A model generated the notes under the pieces. The model was given only the letters and a program-made list of their open reading frames with translations. It had not been told where the DNA came from and ran no database searches. This document shows positions 25,810 to 36,252 of a stretch of 64,000 nucleotides of DNA, one piece after another. Origin of the DNA: Nocardioides sp. TF02-7 (GTDB taxonomy: Bacteria; Actinomycetota; Actinomycetes; Propionibacteriales; Nocardioidaceae); assembly GCF_022437945.1 (NCBI RefSeq), contig NZ_CP092535.1, forward strand, positions 1,860,001 through 1,924,000. The letters are read 5' to 3'. The first letter of the stretch is position 1. Every line of letters begins with the position of its first letter. Made by a program: the position numbers and the translations under genes.

Positions 25810-27307
25810 ATGAGCACCACCACGCACGCCCCCGAGCCCACCGTGCGCGCCGCCCTGCGGTCGCCGCGACTGCTGCGTACCGAGGTCCTCGCGGGCCTGG
25901 TCGTGGCGCTCGCGCTGATCCCCGAGGCGATCTCCTTCTCGATCATCGCCGGCGTCGACCCGCGGGTCGGGCTGTTCGCGTCGTTCACGATGGCGGTGGC
26001 GATCTCGTTCCTCGGCGGCCGGCCCGCGATGATCTCCGCCGCGACCGGTGCGATCGCGCTGGTGATCGCGCCGGTGGTCCGCGACCACGGCTACGACTAC
26101 CTCATCGCCACCGTCCTCCTCGGCGGGCTGATCCAGGTCGCGCTGGCCGTCGCAGGGGTGGCGCGGCTGATGCGGTTCATCCCCCGCTCGGTGATGGTGG
26201 GCTTCGTCAACGCGCTCGCGATCCTCATCTTCCAGGCCCAGGTCGACCACCTGATCGACGTGCCGTGGGCGGTCTACCCGATGATCGCGGTCGGCATCGC
26301 CGTCATCGTCGCGCTGCCCCGCGTCACGCGGGTGGTCCCGGCGCCGCTGGTCGCGATCGTCGCGCTGACGGCGTTCACGCTCGTCGCCGCGGTCGACGTA
26401 CCGGAGGTCGGCGACGAGGGCGAGCTGCCCGACAGCCTGCCCTCGTGGTTCGTCCCCGACGTCCCGTTCACTCTGGAGACGCTCGAGATCATCGCGCCCT
26501 ACGCCGTCGCGATGGCGCTGGTCGGGCTGCTGGAGTCGCTGCTCACCGCCAAGCTCGTCGACGACATCACCGACACCCACTCCGACAAGACCCGGGAGGC
26601 GATGGGCCAGGGGCGCGGCCAACGTGATCACCGGCTTCTTCGGCGGCATGGGCGGCTGCGCGATGATCGGCCAGACGATGATCAACGTGAAGGTCTCGGG
26701 TGCCCGCACCCGGATCTCCACCTTCCTCGCCGGCGTCCTGCTCCTGGTGCTCGTCGTCGGTTTCGGCGACGTCGTCGCGGTGATCCCGATGGCCGCCCTG
26801 GTGGCGGTGATGATCATGGTGTCGGTCGGCACGTTCGACTGGCACTCGGTGCGCCCGGGGACGCTGCGCCGGATGCCGAAGTCGGAGACGACCGTGATGC
26901 TGGCGACGGTCGTCGTCACCGTCACCACCCACAACCTGGCCATCGGTGTCGTCGTCGGTGTCCTCGTCGCCATGACCCTCTTCGCCCGCCGGGTCGCGCA
27001 CCTCACGGACACCCACCGCGAGCTCGTGGAGGACGAGGCCGGCCCGACCGCCGTCTACCGGGTCACCGGTGAGCTGTTCTTCGCCTCCAGCAACGACCTC
27101 TACACGCAGTTCGAGTACGCCGACGACCCCGACCGGGTCGTCATCGACCTCAGCGAGTCCCACATCTGGGACGCGTCCACCGTCGCCGCCCTCGACGCGA
27201 TCACCACGAAGTACGAGCGCAAGGGCAAGACGGTCCGGATCACCGGCCTCAACGAGTCGAGCGCTGCGCGGCACGGCCGGCTGAGCGGCGAGCTGCCCTC
27301 GCACTGA
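25810..27307 (+). CDS. SulP family anion transporter with STAS domain
   Basis: About 498 residues after removing one base near 26610-26613; the join gives [20 protein letters not shown], a family-typical helix. The membrane part starts with [20 protein letters not shown] and includes [14 protein letters not shown] and [20 protein letters not shown]. The last 110 residues are a STAS domain ([20 protein letters not shown], then [20 protein letters not shown]). SulP proteins carry sulfate, bicarbonate or dicarboxylates; the closest resemblance I can recall is to the bicarbonate-type bacterial members, but I cannot assign the anion. The ATG at 25810 overlaps no neighbour. Confidence 0.85.
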
Positions 27308-27371
27308 CCGGCCACCGCTCGGCCCCGGCCGCGGGTCGCCTTCCTCGGGCGGATCGCCTATGGTCCGAGGC

Positions 27372-27554
27372 ATGCAGAGCGGCACGGTGACGACGACGCA
27401 GGAGCGAGGCGCGGCCCGCTCCTCCGCCATGCCGTCGCACGTGCCCTGCGGTGCCGTCCTCCTCGCGATCGAGCTCGGCGAGGAGGCGCGCGGCGCCAGC
27501 GGTCTCGACGTGCTGCGGCGCAGCGTCGACCGCGCGCCGCCGGTCCGGCCCTGA
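27372..27554 (+). CDS. Small hypothetical protein
   Basis: A short open frame of about 60 residues with strong G/C preference at third codon positions, which supports coding. It reads MQSGTVTTTQERGAARSSAM and then VPCGAVLLAIELGEEARGAS. An earlier ATG at 27360 would add four residues. No recognised domain or membrane segment. It lies between the SulP gene and a DksA-like gene and is followed by a hairpin that could terminate it. It may be a real small protein of unknown role. Confidence 0.4.
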   Translation: MQSGTVTTTQERGAARSSAMPSHVPCGAVLLAIELGEEARGASGLDVLRRSVDRAPPVRP

Positions 27555-27566
27555 CCGACCGACACC

Positions 27567-27594
27567 AGGGGGCGTCCCGCAGGGGACCGCCCCC
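27567..27594 (+). terminator. Candidate terminator hairpin
   Basis: GGGGGCGTCCC, loop GCA, GGGGACCGCCCCCC forms a very stable G/C stem with a single bulge, 13 bases after the stop of the small ORF. A pyrimidine-rich stretch follows (TTCCCTCTTCCCCC). It has no T run, as is common in actinobacteria. It could also lie in the leader of the DksA-like gene. Confidence 0.45.
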
Positions 27595-27646
27595 CTTCCC
27601 TCTTCCCCCGGCGCCGGCACGCGCGGGGACCGACGAAGGACTGGGC

Positions 27647-27969
27647 ATGACCGCACGCACCAACGAGCACGGCTCCGCACCGACCACCTCCCTCCCGATC
27701 GGCGAGATCGACGCCGACCTGGCCCGCCACGAGGCCGCGCGGGTCGAGCAGCTCGCCGCGCTCGACCCCGACGACCGCGACCTGGTCGCCCGGGCACACC
27801 GGGAGTCGGTGGTCCGGATCCTCGAGGACATCCGCACCGCCCGCCGCCGGGTGGCGGAAGGTCGCTACGGCCGATGCGTCCGCTGCGACCTCGCGATCGC
27901 CGCGGAGCGGCCGAGGCGCTGCCCTGGACCACCACCTGCGTCAGCTGCGCGGACCTCCGGCGCTTCTGA
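27647..27969 (+). CDS. DksA/TraR-type zinc-finger protein
   Basis: About 108 residues after adding one base near 27909, where ERAEALPWTTTCVSCADL is recovered. The N-terminal part is a helical hairpin (IGEIDADLARHEAARVEQLA, then RESVVRILEDIRTARRRVAE). The C-terminus is a four-cysteine zinc finger (GRCVRCDLAI, then TCVSCADLRRF). This is the DksA/TraR pattern. Such proteins insert a coiled coil into the RNA polymerase secondary channel, often with ppGpp; a ppGpp synthetase gene lies at 43.0 kb. The 3' end overlaps the convergent LysG gene by 29 bases. Confidence 0.8.
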
Positions 27970-28837
27970 GGTGCTGCCGGGCGGCGCCGTGGACGGCGTC
28001 GGTGAGCCGGCCGAGGGCCGGGGAGTCGATCCGCCACCGCTGCCAGTGCAGCGCGACGTCGAGATGGGTCCGCCCGGGCAGCCGCACCAGCCGGCCCGCG
28101 GCGAGGTCGGGGAGAAGCTGCGGCTCGGGCAGCACCGCCCAGCCGAGGCCGCGGCGCACCGCCTCGTGGAAGTCGTGGGAGGTCGGCACCTGGTGCACGA
28201 CCGGCGGCCGGTCGACGCCGCGGTCGCGGAGCACGTCGTACTGCAGCTCGTCCTTGTCGTTGAACACCACGACGGGCATCCGGGCCCAGTCCACCGAGCG
28301 GCCGCGGCGCCAGCGCTCGGCCAGGGCCGGCGTCGCGGCCGGCAGGTAGCGCAGCACGCCCAGCGGCTCCACCGCGCAGCCCTGCACCGGCGTCGGGTCG
28401 CTGGTGACCGCGGCGAGCACGTCTCCACCGCGCAGCAGGTCCGCCGACCAAGCCTGGTCCTCCACGTGCAGCCGGAGCGCCGTCCGGTCCCAGCGGGCCG
28501 CGTCGGCGAGGACGTCGCGGAACCAGGTGGCCAGCGAGTCGGCGTTGACCGCGACCGGCAGCGTCACCACCTGCTCGGGCGCGGGGCCGAGCGACCGTGC
28601 GGCCTCGTCGTAGAGCAGCTGGGTCTGCCGGGCCAGCCGGAGCAGCGTGCGCCCGGCGTCGGTCGGCCGACAGGGGGTCGTCCGCCGCACCAGCACCTGG
28701 CCGGCCGCGGACTCGAGGGCGCGGATCCGCTGGCTGACCGCGCTCGGGGTGACGTGGAGGTGGCGGGCCGCGGCCTCGAACGTGCCGTGGTCGGTCACGG
28801 CAGCGAGCGCGGCGAGCTGGGCCGGCTGCGGGGTCAT
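27941..28837 (-). CDS. lysG: LysR family regulator, LysG/ArgP type
   Basis: A 298-residue LysR-type regulator. The helix-turn-helix is at the start (PAQLAALAAVTDHGTFEAAA, then HLHVTPSAVSQRIRALESAA), and the effector domain follows with LPVAVNADSLATWFRDVLAD, the stretch characteristic of ArgP/LysG. It is divergent from a LysE exporter, the same arrangement as lysG-lysE of Corynebacterium, where the regulator senses lysine, arginine or histidine and activates the exporter. The 69-base shared region 28838-28906 should hold the operator. Confidence 0.85.
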   Translation of the reverse strand: MTPQPAQLAALAAVTDHGTFEAAARHLHVTPSAVSQRIRALESAAGQVLVRRTTPCRPTDAGRTLLRLARQTQLLYDEAARSLGPAPEQVVTLPVAVNADSLATWFRDVLADAARWDRTALRLHVEDQAWSADLLRGGDVLAAVTSDPTPVQGCAVEPLGVLRYLPAATPALAERWRRGRSVDWARMPVVVFNDKDELQYDVLRDRGVDRPPVVHQVPTSHDFHEAVRRGLGWAVLPEPQLLPDLAAGRLVRLPGRTHLDVALHWQRWRIDSPALGRLTDAVHGAARQHLRSAGGPRS

Positions 28838-28906
28838 GAAGCAACGCTAAGGGATCCGCAGATTCTTTCGCTGGCCTGAAGCACGAGCCGGCCGTAGCGT
28901 CGCCGC

Positions 28907-29515
28907 GTGACCACCCTCGGACCTGCCGCCGCCGGCCTCGCGACCGGGCTGTCGCTGATCGTCGCGATCGGCGCCCAGAACGCGTTCGTGCTGCGGCAGG
29001 GCCTGGCCCGGCAGTACGTCGTGCCCGTGGTCGCGATCTGCGCCGTCGCCGACCTGCTGCTGATCCTCGCCGGCGTCGCCGGGATCGGCACGGTGGTCGA
29101 GGAGGTGCCGTGGGCGGTGGACACGGTGCGCTGGCTGGGGGCCGCGTTCCTGGCGGCGTACGGCGTCCGCTCGCTGCTGGGCGCGCGCCGGGCCGGTTCG
29201 CTCGAGGCCGCGCGCGCCGGGGCGCGGAGCCGTCGGGCGGCCGTGGCCACGGCGCTCGCCCTGACCTTCCTCAACCCGCACGTCTACCTCGACACCGTGC
29301 TCCTCCTCGGCTCGATCGCCAACCAGCACGGCACCGACGGACGGTGGTGGTTCGCCGGCGGCGCGACCGCGGCCAGCGTGCTGTGGTTCACCGGGCTCGG
29401 CTTCGGCGCCCGCGCCGGTCACCGGCTGCTCTCCACGGTGCGGGCCTGGCAGGTGCTCGACGTGGTGATCGGGTTGACGATGCTCGCGATCGCGGTGCTG
29501 CTCGTCGCGGGGTGA
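28907..29515 (+). CDS. lysE: LysE-type basic amino acid exporter
   Basis: A 202-residue membrane protein with five to six helices. Family motifs are GLSLIVAIGAQNAFVLRQGL near the start (the conserved GAQN) and ALTFLNPHVYLDTVLLLGSI in the middle (LNPHVYLDT is the LysE signature). It should export lysine and arginine when they accumulate from peptides. It is divergent from the LysG regulator. A copy of repeat family A starts 17 bases after its stop. GTG start at 28907. Confidence 0.9.
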   Translation: MTTLGPAAAGLATGLSLIVAIGAQNAFVLRQGLARQYVVPVVAICAVADLLLILAGVAGIGTVVEEVPWAVDTVRWLGAAFLAAYGVRSLLGARRAGSLEAARAGARSRRAAVATALALTFLNPHVYLDTVLLLGSIANQHGTDGRWWFAGGATAASVLWFTGLGFGARAGHRLLSTVRAWQVLDVVIGLTMLAIAVLLVAG

Positions 29516-29531
29516 ATCGGGCCCCGGCCGC

Positions 29532-29627
29532 CGCAGATTCATCACGGTATGTCGCCGGACCTGCGCTTCCCACGGCGTACCCACCGTGGGAAGCGCGAGC
29601 TCGCCGACATACCGTGATGAATCTGCG
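29532..29627. repeat. Repeat family A, copy 2 (long nested inverted repeat)
   Basis: The outer arms CGCAGATTCATCACGGTATG plus TCG (29532-29554) and their exact reverse complement (29605-29627) are 23 bases long. The inner hairpin has arms CGCTTCCCACGG and CCGTGGGAAGCG. It lies between the convergent LysE and cupin genes. The outer arms are nearly identical to copy 1, while the region between outer and inner stems differs, as expected for a conserved palindrome. Confidence 0.9.
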
Positions 29628-29689
29628 CCTGCTGCGGCCCCTGCACCCGCGACCCGCACGCGACCCGCCGCCTGCCGACGCGCCCCGCC

Positions 29690-30020
29690 CTACCGCCCAG
29701 GCTTCCGGCTGTGCTCGGCCGGCCCGAACACCACGATCACGGTGAGGTCCTCGGTGACGTCGACGAACCGGTGCTCCTCGCCGGCGGGCACGAACAGCAC
29801 GCTGCCCGGCTCCACCGGCGCGGACCCGTCGGGCGTCCAGAGCGTCGCCCGGCCGGTGGTGCAGACGTAGATCTCGTCCTCGGTGTGCGGCTGCTGGGCG
29901 TCGGAGCCGCCGGCGGGGGATGGAGTAGGTGCCGACGCTGAGGTCGGGGACGGTGAGGTGGTCGGCCCAGTGCGCCGATGCGGACGGGGTGTGCACGCCT
30001 GCGCCACGGAGCACCTGCAT
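29690..30020 (-). CDS. Cupin domain protein
   Basis: About 109 residues after removing one base from the run at 29915-29919; the join gives YSIPAGGSDAQQPHTEDEIY. This is a single cupin barrel: the first motif is GG..AQQPHTEDEIYVCTTG and the second is PGSVLFVPAGEEHRFVDV. The histidines and glutamate in these motifs would bind one metal. It could be a small metalloenzyme or a sugar/anion sensor; small cupins are too diverse to say more. ATG 30020 is the first good start. Confidence 0.75.
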
Positions 30021-30226
30021 GCGGGCACCGTACCGGTGCCCCTCTCTCGACCAGTCCCGTCCCCGAGCCGTCCCGTCCCGAGCAGTCCAGTCCCGCAGTC
30101 CCGGGCGGTCCCGGGCCGCCTGGCCCGGACGGGGCCATACCCGGTCCGTCCGATCGGCCGGACCTGCGTCCGGTCCGCGGCGGACCCGTGGACGGGCCGG
30201 TGCCCGGCCCCTACCTTTCCCCCCTC

Positions 30227-31081
30227 GTGCTCCGCCCGACCTTGACCCTCCTCGCCGCGCTCGTCGCGCTCGCCGCCTGCCTGGTCACCGGCACCGGCCC
30301 GGTGGTCACGACCGCGGCCGCCGGCCCCGCGGCCCCCGGCGAGCCGCCGCTGGCGCTGCTGGGCGACGGGACGTCGGTGCGGCCGCTCAAGGACGCCGCG
30401 CTGGTCGAGATGACGCCGCAGGGCTGGCGCTACGTCGCGGGCCAGCAGGACTCCCACCTGACGGTGAGCGTGGTCGAGGGCAGGGTCCGGTTCGAGGACA
30501 CCGGGACCCGGGTGCTGCGGCGGCTGCCGAAGCAGTGCACGGAGCTCGAGGTGCCGGTCGGCGTGGCCGCGGAGTGCCGGGTGCCGGCGCGGTTCGCCGA
30601 CGGCATGTACCTGCAGGTCTGGCCGCGCCTCGGTGACGACGTGGTCGACGGGTCGACGCTGCCGGCGCAGTTGCGGCTGTGGGTGCTCGCCGACGCCGGC
30701 GACGACACGATGTACGGCGGCGCGGGCGACGACTTCCTCAACGGCGCGCAGGGCCACGACATCGGCCACGGCGGGGGCGGCGACGACTGGCTGCGCACCG
30801 GCAAGGGCAACGACCGGCTGTGGGGCGGCGACGGCGACGACCGGCTGGTCGGCGTGGGCGGTCGCGACCGGCTCCACGGCGAGGCGGGCACCGACCGGGT
30901 CGAGGGCGGTCCGGGCGCCGACGTCCTCTCGGGCGGCGAGGGCCGCGACGTCGTGTCCTGCGCCGGCGGGCGCGACCGGGCGACGGTCGACGCCGACGAC
31001 CGGGTCCGTCACTGCGAGCAGGTCACCCAGCAGACGGCCCCCGAGCCCGGCCCGCCGGTCACAGGGACACGGAACCGCTGA
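30227..31081 (+). CDS. Secreted protein with RTX-like calcium-binding repeats
   Basis: About 284 residues. It has a signal peptide (RPTLTLLAALVALAAC), a roughly 100-residue strand-rich domain (LALLGDGTSVRPLKDAALVE), then tandem glycine/aspartate nonapeptides such as GGAGDDFLNG, GGGGDDWLRTG, GGDGDDRLVG and GGPGADVLSG. Each GGxGxDxLx unit binds calcium in RTX proteins. The GTG at 30227 lacks a strong ribosome binding site, and an upstream GTG (30188) is possible. The 206-base gap before it carries short GTCCCG-type direct repeats. The 3' end overlaps the convergent PhzF gene by 23 bases. Confidence 0.75.
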   Translation: MLRPTLTLLAALVALAACLVTGTGPVVTTAAAGPAAPGEPPLALLGDGTSVRPLKDAALVEMTPQGWRYVAGQQDSHLTVSVVEGRVRFEDTGTRVLRRLPKQCTELEVPVGVAAECRVPARFADGMYLQVWPRLGDDVVDGSTLPAQLRLWVLADAGDDTMYGGAGDDFLNGAQGHDIGHGGGGDDWLRTGKGNDRLWGGDGDDRLVGVGGRDRLHGEAGTDRVEGGPGADVLSGGEGRDVVSCAGGRDRATVDADDRVRHCEQVTQQTAPEPGPPVTGTRNR

Positions 31082-31886
31082 CGGTCGTCACGGTCGCGCC
31101 GCCCACCCAGGTCGTGCCGTCGGCGTCGGTGTCGACGTGGACGCGACCCCGGCGGCCGAGCGCGGTGCCCTGGGAGGCGACGTACGACGGCGGCAGGGTG
31201 CCGTCGGCGGTCAGCCACTGGGCGACGGCCGCGTTGAAGCTGCCGGTGACCGGGTCCTCGGCGAACCCGAGGTCGGGCCCGAAGACCCGCACCTCGATCG
31301 CGGTCCCGGTGCCGGCGGGCTGCGGGCCGACCACCCCGACCTCGAGCCCTTGGAACGCGGTCAGGTCGGGCCGGAGCGCCAGCACCCGGGCGGCGTCGCG
31401 GAGCAGCACGCCGACGAAGCGCGGGCCGTTGACGAGCCAGCGCGCAGCGACGACGTCGACGACGTCGATCCGCAGCGCCCGCGCCACGGTCGCCACGACC
31501 GACGGGTCGGCCGGTTCCGAGCGGGTCAGCGGCGGCGCCGCGAACGCGAGCCGCTCGTCGCGCCGCAGCTCGACCAGCCCGACCCCGCACTCCTGGACCA
31601 GCCGCGCGCCGCGCGGGGTGCCGCCCGCCTCGAGCCACGCGTGCGCCGTCCCGAGCGTCGGGTGGCCGGCGAACGGCAGCTCGCCGCCCGGCGTGAAGAT
31701 CCGGACCCGGTAGTCGGCCTCCGTCGTGGTGGGTCGGAGGAGGAACGTCGTCTCCGACAGGTTCGTCCACCGCGCGAACGCCTGCATCCGCTCCTCGTCG
31801 ATCCCGTCGGCGTCGTGCACCACGGCGACCGGGTTGCCGCGCAGCGGCTCGGGACTGAAGACGTCGACCTGGCGGAACGGCGGCAT
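31059..31886 (-). CDS. PhzF family isomerase/epimerase-like protein
   Basis: A 275-residue PhzF protein. The family start FRQVDVFSPEPLRGNPVAVV, the glutamate-bearing NLSETTFLL (residues 42-50), and IFTPGGELPFAGHPTLGTAH all match the pattern of the two-domain PhzF fold; the C-terminal half repeats it (VFGPDLGFAEDPVTGSFNAA). PhzF itself isomerises a phenazine intermediate, but most members have unknown substrates, and no phenazine genes are near. Length is normal. It is followed at the 5' side by an Lrp regulator on the same strand. Confidence 0.85.
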   Translation of the reverse strand: MPPFRQVDVFSPEPLRGNPVAVVHDADGIDEERMQAFARWTNLSETTFLLRPTTTEADYRVRIFTPGGELPFAGHPTLGTAHAWLEAGGTPRGARLVQECGVGLVELRRDERLAFAAPPLTRSEPADPSVVATVARALRIDVVDVVAARWLVNGPRFVGVLLRDAARVLALRPDLTAFQGLEVGVVGPQPAGTGTAIEVRVFGPDLGFAEDPVTGSFNAAVAQWLTADGTLPPSYVASQGTALGRRGRVHVDTDADGTTWVGGATVTTVSGSVSL

Positions 31887-31926
31887 GGGCCGAGCCTAGG
31901 TCCGCCGCGGTGACCGGCGAGCCCCG

Positions 31927-32427
31927 TCACCGCCCCCGGTAGGCAGGCGCCCGGGCATCGCGCTGCTCGGCCGAGCGCTCGAGCAGCGGCAGCACCCGCG
32001 GCGGCACCACCGTGCCGAGCACGACGACGCTGGTCGAGCGCACCACCGACGACGACCGGTTGAGCTCGAGGAGCGTCTCCTGGAGGTCGGCGTGGGAGGC
32101 CGCTGCCACCTTGCAGACGACGTCGGCGGCGCCGGTCGTCATGTAGGCCTCCAGGATGTTGGGGATCGCCGCGAGCTCGGCCGCCACCTCGTCGAGCGCC
32201 CCCTGGGCGATCTCGAGCGTCACGAACGCCGACAGCAACTGGCCGGCGGCCTCGAGGTCGATGTCGGGCCCGTAGCCGGTGATCACCCCGGCCGACTCGA
32301 GCCGCTGGATCCGCGCCTGCACCGTGGCCCGCGCGACCCGGGTCCGGCGCGACAGCTCGAGCGGGCCCGCCCGCGGGCTCTCCCGGAGCGCGGTCAGCAG
32401 CGCGATGTCGAGGCGGTCGAGCTCCAT
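31927..32427 (-). CDS. Lrp/AsnC family transcriptional regulator
   Basis: About 166 residues. N-terminal HTH (MELDRLDIALLTALRESPRA, then RTRVARATVQARIQRLESAG) and C-terminal RAM/ACT domain (AGQLLSAFVTLEIAQGALDE, AYMTTGAADVVCKVAAASHA). It is divergent from the tyrosine-catabolism genes hpd-hmgA-fahA with 122 bases between, and is the likely sensor of an aromatic amino acid that controls them. I chose ATG 32427 because the HTH begins there; a start at 32439 would add four residues. The start lies against an 18-base perfect palindrome that may be its own operator. Confidence 0.85.
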   Translation of the reverse strand: MELDRLDIALLTALRESPRAGPLELSRRTRVARATVQARIQRLESAGVITGYGPDIDLEAAGQLLSAFVTLEIAQGALDEVAAELAAIPNILEAYMTTGAADVVCKVAAASHADLQETLLELNRSSSVVRSTSVVVLGTVVPPRVLPLLERSAEQRDARAPAYRGR

Positions 32428-32429
32428 GA

Positions 32430-32447
32430 CGACCAGCATGCTGGTCG
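32430..32447. promoter_or_regulatory. Perfect 18-base palindrome at the Lrp gene start
   Basis: CGACCAGCATGCTGGTCG is a perfect palindrome two bases upstream of the ATG of the Lrp regulator and about 100 bases before hpd. Lrp-type regulators bind such dyads to repress themselves and control divergent genes. No protein binding is shown. The span 32448-32549 also contains related CAG/CTG half-sites (CCACCAGCTGCTGTACCAG). Confidence 0.5.
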
Positions 32448-32483
32448 CAGCGCCTAGTCACAAGGCAGGAAGCTGCACGGTAG

Positions 32484-35013
<2,530 letters not shown>

Positions 35014-35017
<4 letters not shown>

Positions 35018-36118
35018 CGGGGGTACGGCGTCTTCGCCGGCCCCGACGGCGACCGGCGGCTGGGCTGGCGGGTCGACGACGCCGTGCTCGACCTCGGGGC
35101 GCTCGCGCGGCGCGACCGGCCCGACCTCGCGGCGTACCTCGGCGCGGGCTCGCTCGACCCGCTGCTGGCCGCCGGGCCGGCGGTGTGGCACGACGTGCTG
35201 GCCGCGGTGACCGCCTGGGTGGCCGACGCCGACCGGGTGCCGCTCGCCGACGTGACGCTGCACCTGCCGTGGACGGTGGCCGACTACGTCGACTTCTACG
35301 CCTCCGAGCACCACGCCACCAACCTGGGCCGCAAGTTCCGGCCCGACCAGGAGCCGCTGACCCCGAACTGGAAGCACCTCCCGATCGGCTACCACGGCCG
35401 GTCGGGCACCGTGGTCGTGTCCGGCACCGACGTCGCGCGACCGACCGGCCAGCGGCGCACCCCCGAGGGCGACATCGTCTTCGGGCCGGCGACCCGGCTC
35501 GACATCGAGGCCGAGGTGGGGTTCGTCGTCGGCGTGCCATCGCGGCTCGGCACGCCGGTGCCGCGGCGCGACTTCGCCGACCACGTCTTCGGCGTCTGCC
35601 TGGTCAACGACTGGTCGGCACGCGACATCCAGGCCTGGGAGTACGTGCCGCTGGGTCCGTTCCTCGGCAAGTCGTTCGCCACCTCGGTGTCGCCCTGGGT
35701 GGTGCCGCTCGGCCTGCTGCAGCACGCGCGGGTCCCCCCGCCGCCGCGCGACCCGCGCCCGCTGCCCTACCTCGACGACACCGACGACGAGCCCTGGGGC
35801 CTCGACCTGCGGCTGGAGGTGCGGCTCAACGGCGAGGTGTTGTCGCGGCCGCCGTTCGCCACGACGTACTGGACCCCCGCGCAGATGCTCGCCCACCTCA
35901 CGGTCAACGGCGCCTCGCTGCGCACCGGCGACCTCTACGCGTCCGGCACCGTGAGCGGCCCGGAGCCCGACCAGTGGGGCTCGCTGATCGAGCTGGGGCG
36001 GGGCTTCCTCGAGGACGGCGACGAGGTGGTGATCGGCGCCACCGCACCGGGACCCGACGGCTCGGTCGTCGACCTCGGCGAGGTCACCGGGCGGGTGCGC
36101 CCCGCGACGGGGACCTGA
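35014..36118 (+). CDS. fahA: Fumarylacetoacetase
   Basis: About 367 residues after removing one base from the run at 35019-35023 near the start; the repaired start reads VTGYGVFAGPDGDRRLGW. The GTG at 35014 overlaps the hmgA stop. It hydrolyses fumarylacetoacetate to fumarate and acetoacetate. The signature DFYASEHHATNLGRKFRPDQ and YHGRSGTVVVSG, then VNDWSARDIQAWEYVPLGPF, cover the metal and catalytic residues. Maleylacetoacetate isomerase, the step before, is not in the window. Confidence 0.92.
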
Positions 36119-36252
36119 GCGGAGCCGGGCGGCGCCGCGACGACGGTCGACAACGGTCGACGGCGGACCGGCCGGGGCCTAGCGTGGGCCCCACCGTCGA
36201 CCCGCCGACCCCCGTCGGCCCCGTGTCGACCCGGCACCGCGAGGAGCAGCCC

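Noticed and set aside
22867-29627. Insertion sequence or MITE with target duplications for repeat A
   Set aside because: No transposase, no clear target-site duplication, and the inner part differs between copies while pairing is kept.
30021-30226. Tandem repeat array of GTCCCG units
   Set aside because: The units are irregular in spacing and sequence; likely low-complexity GC DNA before the calcium-repeat gene.
31059-31886. Phenazine biosynthesis locus from the PhzF gene
   Set aside because: No other phz genes are nearby, and PhzF-like proteins are common outside phenazine producers.
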